Shown here: positions 1 through 7,700 of the stretch, piece after piece
Layout: each line of letters opens with the position of its first letter
How positions within the stretch are numbered: the first letter of the stretch is position 1
NCBI GenBank assembly: GCA_947442115.1
Contig: CANEVK010000050.1
Coordinates: 1 to 11,875, forward strand
Reading direction: 5' to 3'
DNA from: Bacteriovoracaceae bacterium
Lineage (GTDB): Bacteria; Bdellovibrionota; Bacteriovoracia; Bacteriovoracales; Bacteriovoracaceae
DNA length: 11,875 bases
The notes under the pieces: model-generated
Database searches by the model: none
What the model was told of the DNA's origin: nothing
What the model saw: only the letters and a program-made list of their open reading frames with translations
Translations under genes and position numbers: made by a program

Positions 1-387
1 AGAGTGAAACTCACCAAGTTTTTTTGTTTCTTGATATTCATAAGTCCAATCAAGATTCTCACCACTAAGACATTGAAATGCCCCTACAAAATGGTGATGG
101 TGAATACTGGTAGGTCTCCTTCTCCAGCAGTAGAGATCTATAAAACAATGTTCCCCCTGGGCAATAGTGAGGGGGAAATCACTAAACTCAAAGTGGGGAT
201 ATTTCTGTGGAGTTGAAAATTCATGTTTGAGTGATGCAGAAATCACACTCTTTAAATCAAAACTCTCATGAAGTTTGGCACTCTCCAAAAGAGATTTTGC
301 CTTGTCAGGAAATAAAAATAGATCTTGATGAGTTAAGAATTGATCCGCTTGTCTAACGACTTCTTTTGCTTTTTCAAAAAATAACAT
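1..387 (-). CDS. Cupin-like protein, N-terminal part only (cut by window edge)
   Basis: The minus frame is open from an ATG at 387 through all 129 codons to the left edge, so the C-terminus is missing. There is no signal peptide, so it is probably cytoplasmic. Residues 1-60 look helical and charged. From about residue 70 the sequence becomes beta-like, with FPLTIAQGEH (71-80), then four consecutive histidines (96-99) followed by FVGAFQCLSGE (100-110). An H-x-H-x-x-GAF-x-x-L-x-G stretch resembles metal-binding motif 1 of cupin or cysteine-dioxygenase-like proteins. The usual motif glutamate is not evident and motif 2 lies outside the window. The ATG follows the upstream gene's stop codon after one base and has no clear Shine-Dalgarno, so translation is probably coupled. 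The open frame and operon position support a real gene; the fold call is a motif guess and no substrate can be named. Confidence 0.62.
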   Translation of the reverse strand, partial: MLFFEKAKEVVRQADQFLTHQDLFLFPDKAKSLLESAKLHESFDLKSVISASLKHEFSTPQKYPHFEFSDFPLTIAQGEHCFIDLYCWRRRPTSIHHHHFVGAFQCLSGENLDWTYEYQETKKLGEFHS

Positions 388-388
388 T

Positions 389-742
389 TTATCGCCGGCG
401 AATAAACTTATCACACTCAGGCCCTGGATTTTCGGCCTGCAAACATTTCACCTTCGTATTGTAATTGGCAATCTCTTCCTGAGCAGCTTTTTTTTCTTCC
501 AGATATTCAACCGTGCTTTCTGAAAGTTTTTCCACCGATTTTGAAAGCTCTTTAAAACCTTTCGCCTTTTCTTTATTGAGAACAATTTCTTTTTTTTGTT
601 TTTCTATTTCTGATTTCACATTGGCAAGTTCACCATCTTCCTGAGGCTTCTCAGTGACATAGCCATCAACATTGATGGTCTGCATTTCCTCTTGAGCAAA
701 AGCTGATAAACTAATCATTAAAAGGATTAAAGAGAATTTCAT
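389..742 (-). CDS. Small secreted coiled-coil protein
   Basis: This 117-residue protein is not a family I recognise. Residues 1-16 (MKFSLILLMISLSAFA) form a Sec signal peptide with probable cleavage before Gln17, giving a mature periplasmic or secreted protein of about 100 residues. Residues 40-95 are almost entirely K, E, A, S and L with heptad-like hydrophobics, which predicts a long coiled coil. Two cysteines (C100 and C110) in the short tail could form a disulfide, and the protein ends in three arginines. A strong Shine-Dalgarno (GAGGAG) lies 6-7 bases before the ATG and overlaps the end of the upstream gene. Only 3 bp separate it from that gene and 1 bp from the cupin-like gene downstream, so the three are probably one transcript. 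Coiled-coil structure suggests oligomerisation or scaffolding, but no function can be assigned. Confidence 0.8.
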   Translation of the reverse strand: MKFSLILLMISLSAFAQEEMQTINVDGYVTEKPQEDGELANVKSEIEKQKKEIVLNKEKAKGFKELSKSVEKLSESTVEYLEEKKAAQEEIANYNTKVKCLQAENPGPECDKFIRRR

Positions 743-745
743 GGA

Positions 746-1186
746 TTACTCCTCGATTTTACATTTAACAGTTGAAGATCTAAAAACAGGGTAATATATC
801 GTTGACCCAGTGACTCGAGTTTTCATTTTTACTTCTGTGATTATATTCTCATCTTCAATAATAATAAGTTTTGTCACAAATTTCTTTTGGGAGAAAAGGA
901 CATTTTGAAACCAAGTTGTGGTAAAAGTTGTCACACGTTTGTTCTCACCTAAATCTTCTTTTTTAGTAGTAATCGTGCGATGAAAATTTGAAGAATCGGA
1001 TTTGTGGGCTGAGCGTAATTGAACAGAAATATTGTCTTTGTAAGTTTCCAACTTTAAAGAACAATTTGTATCTTTTAATGCCTCTTGAGCTTCCAAAAGA
1101 AGTGAGAGATCTCTATCATAATCGAGTGGAACCTCAGCAAAGCTCATACTGGTAACAAAAAGAGAAAAGAAAAAAATAAGTTTCAT
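746..1186 (-). CDS. Small secreted protein of unknown function
   Basis: The frame opens at 1210, but the start is placed at the ATG at 1186. GAGGAG then sits 6 bases upstream, and the protein begins with a clean signal peptide (MKLIFFFSLFVTSMSFA) with cleavage likely before Glu18. The longer start would put eight extra residues, some of them acidic, ahead of that signal. The alternative ATG one codon upstream is too close to the Shine-Dalgarno. The product has 146 residues; the mature part is about 129 residues, rich in Thr, Lys and alternating beta-strand-like segments, with two cysteines (one near residue 42, one five from the end) that could pair. I do not recognise the family. It is the first gene of the minus-strand run and probably sets its expression from the divergent region upstream. 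Confidence 0.75.
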   Translation of the reverse strand: MKLIFFFSLFVTSMSFAEVPLDYDRDLSLLLEAQEALKDTNCSLKLETYKDNISVQLRSAHKSDSSNFHRTITTKKEDLGENKRVTTFTTTWFQNVLFSQKKFVTKLIIIEDENIITEVKMKTRVTGSTIYYPVFRSSTVKCKIEE

Positions 1187-1378
1187 CATAGGCTCCTCAA
1201 GATGACCCATTATTTCACAAATAAAAAAAATGAGATGGTATCCTGTTATTTTTACAGACTGCCACAGTAAACTATTAAGAAAACCTTAACATATTGAAAA
1301 TAATGACTAAAATCCTACTTTAAAACTTCGGCCTTATGTTAAAATCATCACATCACATAAAATCATCATGAGGCCCAT
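1187..1378. promoter_or_regulatory. Divergent intergenic region with promoters for both flanking operons
   Basis: This 192-bp AT-rich gap separates the minus-strand secreted-protein run from the plus-strand HbpS-like/kinase pair, so it should hold both promoters. On the plus strand TTGAAA (1294-1299) followed after 16 bp by TACTTT (1316-1321) is a weak sigma-70-like match, and TATGTT (1335-1340) is another possible -10. No convincing minus-strand promoter stands out. The plus gene has TGAGG (1369-1373) five bases before its ATG. The assignment rests mainly on gene orientation. Confidence 0.45.
1340..1368 (+). repeat. 11-bp direct repeat upstream of the HbpS-like gene
   Basis: TAAAATCATCA occurs at 1340-1350 and again exactly at 1358-1368, a period of 18 bp, with CATCACA between them. 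The second copy abuts the Shine-Dalgarno (1369-1373) of the HbpS-like gene. It could be a regulator or RNA-binding site, or a chance AT-rich duplication. Confidence 0.5.
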
Positions 1379-1801
1379 ATGAAAATAAGCTTTGATATCC
1401 CCTTTATTACTGATGAAGCTGCAGAAGCTCTCCTCCTTGCCGCTATTAAAGAAGCCAAAAATATTAATCTCCCCGCTTCTATAGCGATCGTTGATCCTGC
1501 TGGAAGACTTAAGGCCTTCAGGTCCCTAGACCATGCCCCTCATGTCAGTTTAGAAACTGCCATTAAAAAGGCAAAGACAGCGGTAGGATTTGGATTTCCT
1601 ACTGGACACGCTTGGCATGAATTTAAAAAGAACGATCCCATTCTCAATGAAGGGGCCGGGCAACTTCCCGATTTCATCTTACTTGGTGGTGGTTCGCCTA
1701 TTATGTATGAAGGAAAGATGATTGGTGCCATTGGAGTCAGTGGTGGTCATTATGAACAAGATGAAAAATGTGTTAAAGCAGCCCTAGTGATTTTAAAGTA
1801 A
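1379..1801 (+). CDS. HbpS/GlcG family protein (heme-degradation/heme-binding fold, former DUF336)
   Basis: The 140-residue length is typical of stand-alone HbpS/GlcG proteins, and the family's conserved blocks are present in order: ASIAIVDPAGRLKAF (33-47), SLETAIKKAKTA (57-68), the Gly-rich LLGGGSPI segment near 101-108, and the C-terminal GAIGVSGGHYEQDEKC (116-131). Family members bind heme, cobalamin or small molecules and oligomerise. In Streptomyces, HbpS is a secreted redox sensor that controls the SenS-SenR two-component system. This copy has no signal peptide, so it should be cytoplasmic. It is followed after 2 bp by a soluble histidine kinase, which suggests it feeds a signal to that kinase. 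The start at 1379 has TGAGG five bases upstream. Family assignment is confident; the ligand and the role as kinase partner are inferred from context. Confidence 0.92.
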   Translation: MKISFDIPFITDEAAEALLLAAIKEAKNINLPASIAIVDPAGRLKAFRSLDHAPHVSLETAIKKAKTAVGFGFPTGHAWHEFKKNDPILNEGAGQLPDFILLGGGSPIMYEGKMIGAIGVSGGHYEQDEKCVKAALVILK

Positions 1802-1803
1802 TT

Positions 1804-3408
1804 ATGGAACCTAAAGACCATGTTGGCAGTTTTAACTCAATCGCTACGACATTAAAACAAATTCAGCCCCTTCTGGGAAAAATAACTCAGGCGGGTTCAC
1901 TCACCGAACTTGTAGAGGCCATTTATGATGTGCTTAAGCGAGATTTTGATTTTGCCTCCACTGGGTTTTATTTTATCAATCCTCGCACAAAAAAATTAGA
2001 ACTTCTTTATGCCAAGGGGCTCACTCCAGAGGAAATTAAAGAAGCTGAAGAAACAGCGATGGAGAGGCATCCAGGATGGGTGATAAAAAATAAAAAAATA
2101 TTTATTGCTCAAAATGAACCCGAAGATCATCAAACGAACTTTCAAAAGCGTTTACACCTTGTTTCGAGGCTCTATTGTCCCGTTCTTTTCAAGGGGGAAT
2201 GCATTGGCACCATTGGAGTTGCTTCCAATGTCCCTCAAGCCTTTAGTGAAAACCATATCGCATTTATTGAATATCTCTGCCAGATATCGGCGATTACATT
2301 TGAAAACATCTCTCATATCGAAGAGATGAAATTGAGTAAAGAGAGAGCCGATCTTTCAATTGAAGCCTTAAAATATGGTATCTGGGATTTGAACTTCGAA
2401 AAAAACATCCTTTATTGGGATGATTATATGTACTCCCTCTATGAAATAAATAAAAAGGATTTTTCAGGGGCCTATGAAGCCTTTGAAAAAACACTTCATC
2501 CGGATGATGCTCAACGAGTACAAAAAGAACTCGATGAATGCGTCACAAATAAAACTAATTTCAAATCAGAATTTAGAGTTATAACTCCAGACGGGAAGAT
2601 GAAGCGGATTTCAGCCTCAGGCAAAAGCATTTTTAACGGGGATGGCAAGCTCATCCGTATGGTTGGGACAAACTTGGACATTACTGAGGCAAAAGAAAAT
2701 GAAATTAAACTTATGCAGGCCTCAAAAATGTCTACCCTCGGTGAAATGTCCTCTGGTATTGCTCATGAAATAAATAATCCCCTCGCCATTATCGCTGGAA
2801 AAGTTTACAAAACAAAAGTCTGTCTTAATGATGAGAACTTGAATCGCGAGGAATTAATAAAAAATTTAGAAAGTATTGAGAAAACGACTCAAAGAATAGT
2901 AAAGATTATTCAAGGTCTCAGAAGTTTTTCACGGGACGATAGTTCAGATCCATTTGAGACGAGAACCATCCGCTCACTTATTGAGGAAACACTTACTTTT
3001 TGTACCTCTCGTTTTTCTGATAAAAACATAAAAATCGATTGGGAGACTGTATCCCCAGAACTCCAGATTGAGTGCCGACCAAGTCAGATGCAACAGGTTC
3101 TTTTAAATCTTCTGAATAACTCCCATGATGCTCTCTTAGATCAAGTTGAAAAATGGATTAAAATCACGGCAATGAGTGAAGGCCCTTTCGTCAATATTGC
3201 CATTACAGATAGTGGAAAAGGTATCCCGGCGCATGTCAGAGATAAAATTTTTGAACCCTTTTATACAACAAAACCAACTGGCCAGGGCACTGGTTTAGGG
3301 ATGAGCATTTCCCATGGTATTATTAAATCTCATAATGGAAATTTAACGATTGATGATAAAAATCCGAACACTTGTTTTCGAATCAGTCTTCCTAAGTCTC
3401 AGAGATAA
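1804..3408 (+). CDS. Soluble GAF-PAS sensor histidine kinase
   Basis: This 534-residue kinase has no transmembrane segment or signal peptide, so it senses a cytoplasmic signal. A GAF domain spans about residues 27-168 and a PAS_3-type domain about 188-297, with the typical GIWDLNF start and HPDD motif. The HisKA helix carries the phospho-acceptor in GIAHEINNP, His321. The ATPase domain has an intact N box (LLNNSHDAL, around 436-444), G1 box DSGKGI (469-474), F box FEPFYTTK (483-490) and G2 box GQGTGLGMSI (493-502), so it should be active. The E-I-N-N-P form of the H box resembles NtrB-like kinases. It starts 2 bp after the HbpS-like gene with only a poor Shine-Dalgarno, implying translational coupling. 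No response regulator with an intact receiver is nearby, so it is an orphan kinase here. GAF and PAS ligands are unknown. Confidence 0.95.
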   Translation: MEPKDHVGSFNSIATTLKQIQPLLGKITQAGSLTELVEAIYDVLKRDFDFASTGFYFINPRTKKLELLYAKGLTPEEIKEAEETAMERHPGWVIKNKKIFIAQNEPEDHQTNFQKRLHLVSRLYCPVLFKGECIGTIGVASNVPQAFSENHIAFIEYLCQISAITFENISHIEEMKLSKERADLSIEALKYGIWDLNFEKNILYWDDYMYSLYEINKKDFSGAYEAFEKTLHPDDAQRVQKELDECVTNKTNFKSEFRVITPDGKMKRISASGKSIFNGDGKLIRMVGTNLDITEAKENEIKLMQASKMSTLGEMSSGIAHEINNPLAIIAGKVYKTKVCLNDENLNREELIKNLESIEKTTQRIVKIIQGLRSFSRDDSSDPFETRTIRSLIEETLTFCTSRFSDKNIKIDWETVSPELQIECRPSQMQQVLLNLLNNSHDALLDQVEKWIKITAMSEGPFVNIAITDSGKGIPAHVRDKIFEPFYTTKPTGQGTGLGMSISHGIIKSHNGNLTIDDKNPNTCFRISLPKSQR

Positions 3409-3409
3409 A

Positions 3410-4741
3410 TTAGATGGTCAGATCATTTAAAGCACCAATGATCTCTTGAAACATCATTCCCTTATATTTATTTTTTATAATACTCAAGCTCTCCGATCGA
3501 GTCAGAGGTAGTTTTCTTTTTTCTGCCTTGAGGATCAAAGTGACCCATTCATCACTAATGATATAAACCAGTGCGAGTGGAGAAATGGTTGAAGGATTCT
3601 GAGTAAATTCATTTCCATACCTATTACCATGGTGCTGCTTCACAATTGTTTCTACTCCAAAGGGCAAAGAAGTATAGTACTTGCTCATAATCTTCGCGGC
3701 ATTAATCGGATGATTTAAAATATTTTCTCTTTCAGATTCAGGGATATTCATAAGATCCATATCTTCAACGGAATGAATCAAAATATAGTCGTCCTGATTA
3801 ACTAAGAGATTGGCAAAAAAACAAACAAAGGCAATTTTAACTTTTTGATCATTCGTGCCCCACTCCATTTTATCGATAATATGACTGGCAACAAAACAAG
3901 TAAGCAAGGAGTGCTTGAAAACAAAATTAACTTTTGATGTCGTCATTTTCAAAAACTGATTAAGTTTTGGAATCTTACTCGTGATAGACATCATCGTATT
4001 GATATTCGCCTCTGTGGCCTGAATTGTAACTGGAGAAATCATCATCCGGCGAGCAGAGTCTCGCACAATATTATAAGAATTATTAGAAAGATGAATGGTA
4101 TCTTCAAGGGAGAGCCTATCATCGGCCATCATCTCGGCCAGAAACATAGAAATGCTATTCACAAATTTTAATCTGTTAGCGGCCTGGACATAAATTTCTT
4201 TATCACCTGAGGATTGAAGAATTGTTAAAATCTCAGGGTGGATTTTACTTTCAGCATCTAAAAACTTAGAAAATTCTCCCTCGGCATTTTTCTTAAAAAC
4301 GGGACATACTAGGCAGAGATTTGGACAAAGTAAACTTAAGCGGATGGGATAATACTCACCAACATCTTTTTCGGCCATAGCCTTAGCAGTGACTCCAAGA
4401 AGAGTCGCGCATTTTTTAATAACGTCTCTTACCTCAACATTTTCATCATAAATGGTAGCTTGATGGATACTCACCTTCGTTTGCCCTATGACAATTAAAT
4501 GAGTTTTGAGTTTTCCCTGTTCAATCAATTGAGCAAATTTTACTCCAGCATCTCGCTGCTCAAAAAGACCTCTGGTAATAATGATTGCAGGACTATTCGA
4601 GGTAAGAAATTCTACAGCTTCCTCAATGAGCCCAAATTCAACCACTGTTGCTCCGACATAGGCCTCAAGACCAACTGAATAGAGCTGACCTGATCTTTTA
4701 TGGTTATCGACAATAATAATTAGCAAATTCTGTTCTGACAT
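3410..4741 (-). CDS. Degenerate receiver plus degenerate HD-GYP-like signalling protein
   Basis: The 443-residue protein has three parts. Residues 5-120 look like a response-regulator receiver (IIIVDN at 8-13), but the strand that normally carries the phospho-accepting Asp reads PAIIITRG (51-58), so it is probably not phosphorylated. Residues 125-210 hold a middle module with a three-cysteine cluster (C139, C143, C146). Residues about 235-443 resemble an HD-GYP phosphodiesterase: HSLL (from H277), NHPINAAKIM (343-352), KQHHGNRYG (368-376) and SDEW (396-399). The HD metal dyad is replaced by a hydrophobic FFANLLV stretch and GYP is not conserved, so c-di-GMP hydrolysis is unlikely; a binding or protein-protein role is more plausible. 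The ATG directly abuts the stop codon of the large lipoprotein gene, with GGAG six bases upstream, so the two are co-expressed. Architecture is clear in outline; the middle-domain identity is uncertain. Confidence 0.82.
   Translation of the reverse strand: MSEQNLLIIIVDNHKRSGQLYSVGLEAYVGATVVEFGLIEEAVEFLTSNSPAIIITRGLFEQRDAGVKFAQLIEQGKLKTHLIVIGQTKVSIHQATIYDENVEVRDVIKKCATLLGVTAKAMAEKDVGEYYPIRLSLLCPNLCLVCPVFKKNAEGEFSKFLDAESKIHPEILTILQSSGDKEIYVQAANRLKFVNSISMFLAEMMADDRLSLEDTIHLSNNSYNIVRDSARRMMISPVTIQATEANINTMMSITSKIPKLNQFLKMTTSKVNFVFKHSLLTCFVASHIIDKMEWGTNDQKVKIAFVCFFANLLVNQDDYILIHSVEDMDLMNIPESERENILNHPINAAKIMSKYYTSLPFGVETIVKQHHGNRYGNEFTQNPSTISPLALVYIISDEWVTLILKAEKRKLPLTRSESLSIIKNKYKGMMFQEIIGALNDLTI
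3420..3444. repeat. Inverted repeat at the convergent gene ends
   Basis: AGATCATT (3420-3427) and AATGATCT (3437-3444) form a perfect 8-bp stem with a 9-nt loop. It starts 12 bp past the kinase stop codon and lies inside the last codons of the minus-strand signalling gene. The stem is AU-rich and no U tract follows on either strand, so it is at best a weak terminator or a 3'-end stabilising hairpin. Confidence 0.4.
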
Positions 4742-7700
4742 TTAATTCTCCGGGAGGCCTACATCTCCCCTTAATTCTATTTTATTGCTACCAGGATCAA
4801 CTAACCAGATAGCTGTTGAAGATAAATCAAAAAAGTCGTTAACAAAAGACCATCCTTCAAGATTAAGAGTTTTGCTTGCGTAATCCACATTATCACTGAG
4901 TATAAGGACGTCTTGTTCAACAACAATCTCAAACGTTTCTAAATCAAGGCATCTCGACGAATCTGAAATGACTCCTGTACCACCGGAAGAGGCAAATTCC
5001 ATCTTTTCTGGATTAAATTGAGAGAATTGATAACTACAAAGATTTGAATTTGAAGGAAGGCCTGTTGAATTATAATTTTTTCCAATCAGGCCACCTACGG
5101 TAACTTCAGTCATTGTGATCGCCAGAGGATTCATTTCACTCATAGATTTACTAAGAGTACCTAGGCCTATATTTTTTCCTATGACCCCACCAATGGCCGC
5201 ATAACGTGAGTCTCCGGATGGTGCTATTAGACTGAAATCAACTTCAGAATAAGTTTGAATATTCTCAGCTTTCCCATTATTTTTTCCAATTGCTCCACCA
5301 AGATAGTAATTCCCATATATGGAGGAGTTAGGTTGATTCAACTCGAAAGTGAGCACAGAAGTTGATTCCTTGATAATTCCATTCGTCACTGTAGAAGATA
5401 AATTTTCCCCGGCCAGAGCTCCAAGGGCAAGATAGTCATTATTCCCAAGATTAAAAGAATGCTCGCTAGTATTAGCATCTAAGTACAGGTGCATCCAAGT
5501 GCGAGAATTGGAAATGATCCCTTGGTTTAGTCCAGCAATCCCACCAATTTTAGTGTTATCCCAATGGTGAAGGTTATTAAAAAGACACCCTTCATCAATT
5601 GATGGTGAACCGCTGCAACTTGATTGAGTAGGCTTGAAAAATTCTATGTGGGGATTTCCTTCAGTATGCTGAATAGTTCCAAGATTTCTTCCGACAAGTC
5701 CTCCCACATTAACTTCAAAATTTGGATCTGATCCTCCAATATTTGAAGAAAAACGAAGCTGAGAGACATCAATTGAGGCATCCATAATTTTAATATGTTC
5801 AATAACTCCAGAATTCTCTGAAGCTATGAGCCCTGTATTATACTGCAATGGTGTTGTAATACTAATCCCAGCACCGGGATTAAGGAAGCTTCGCCTCACA
5901 AGGCTTAGATTTAATTTTGAGATTTGACCAGTACTTAAAATTGTATTCCACAATCCGCTAAAACCAGTAGAACTGGAAGTTGAGTTTTGAAATTGAATGT
6001 TAAAAAAATGTTTTTTATTCCCATCAAATTTTGCTCCCATCACACCCGCCCTTCCTAATCCAACACTGGCAGTTGCTGGGAATGAGAAATCAAAATCTAA
6101 ATCACGCATGAGTTTGTAATATTTTGTTCCATCATTCCAGGACGATGTCGCTCCGTAGAGTTGCTCAATCTGACAAACTTTATAAGGGTCAGTAGCGGTT
6201 CCACTTCCCGTAGGTGCTGAGCTAGGGGCAAGTAAACTAGAGCAAGGGCGCTTCAAAAATGGTATCTTATTTTCAAAATTAAGCTCCCACTTAAGGCGTG
6301 GGTAATCATAAAAAAGAGAATTACTTGAGTAGGCATCAGCGCTGGCGACAAAGAATTTTTTAGCGGAATCTCCAGCGGTATTTGCCACTGGGACTTCAAC
6401 CGTAGGACTGCCTTCATGAGTAAAATTGCTAACAGATTGTAAATCGTCTAGTGTACGATCACCACAGGTTCCGTTTGTAAATGAGGTATTCCCTGGCCCG
6501 ACTCGGCCAAAACTATTTGTGCAAGTCCCAGCAAAATTGCCATAAATAGAGCGGCTTGCAATATATTCATAACTTTTAACATCGCCGTGGGTGAAAAAAT
6601 TATGAGATAAAGTGCTTGTACTCGTTCCTGTACCAATGAGTCCACCTACATAGCCATAACCTGCTGCTGGTGAAATTTGATTATCATCACGAGCTTCAAC
6701 TAAACCAAAGGCATAAGAATGGCTGAGTGTCGAAGAATTGAGTTCACCAACAAGACCACCTACTTTATTAAAACCTTCGATGCGTCCTTGAAAATGAAGC
6801 TCGGACAATGTAGATGAATTGGATGAGGAACCCACCAGGCCTCCAACATTTTCCAACTCTTTTGCCCTAACCTCTCCTTTAGCGGCAGATTGAGTAAGTA
6901 TTGAACTATCTAATAATCCTACTAGCCCTCCTATCTGAAGGCTACCCGAATCACCATGAGCACTGACTGAAATATTGGCAAAAATATTCTTTAGAGTTCC
7001 AACATTAACAGATCCAACAACTCCACCAACTTTTTCAACTATGACTTGATCACCTTCAGCACCAACGTGACCTGTCACAAAAATATTTTCAAGATGACTA
7101 TTAATCGCCTCTCCGGCCAGAAGGCCAAATGAATCACAAATGGAATCACAGTTTGCCATCATACCAGCATTATCAATAGATAAATTTTTTACGAAAGCAC
7201 TGTTTAATCTTCTGAATAGGCCTAGTTTATTAATCGTTGTAGAAGAGTTTATTAAGAAGTGACTTAGTTTTTTTGAGCCACCATTAAAAGTCCCTGTAAA
7301 ATCTGAAGGAGTTAGATCCCAAGCTCCAGAATCCCCCACTGGAGTTACCCCACCAAAGAAAAGTCCATCACTAAAGTTAATATCGGCCATAAGTTTAAAG
7401 TGACTTGATAAATGGGAATCATTGTTGGCGATAGAATTAAATTGAGAGGCATTACATATAATAAACGGCACATGAAGAGTACCAACTCCAGCGGAAAATT
7501 GTGGATCTTCTGGATTTGGGTTTATGAGTGTCCTTGGGTAATTACAAATATCCGAGTCCGGGGTCTCAAGATATAATTTCCCCTTACTCACACCCGAACT
7601 TATCGCCACCACAGGCTTAACCTGGGCCGTATTTTCTAAACGCCCCTTGGTCAAAAAAATGTCCTTCAAACCAGTCGGGTGCTCATCCTCACATTCAGAA

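Noticed and set aside
4..216. A 70-codon plus-strand open frame at the left edge
   Set aside because: It lies wholly over the minus-strand cupin-like frame, which is open for 129 codons, shows a recognisable motif and sits in an operon. The plus frame has no family resemblance and no Shine-Dalgarno in the window.
3410..4741. Active c-di-GMP phosphodiesterase
   Set aside because: The HD dyad and the GYP motif are not present, so only a fold-level resemblance is claimed.
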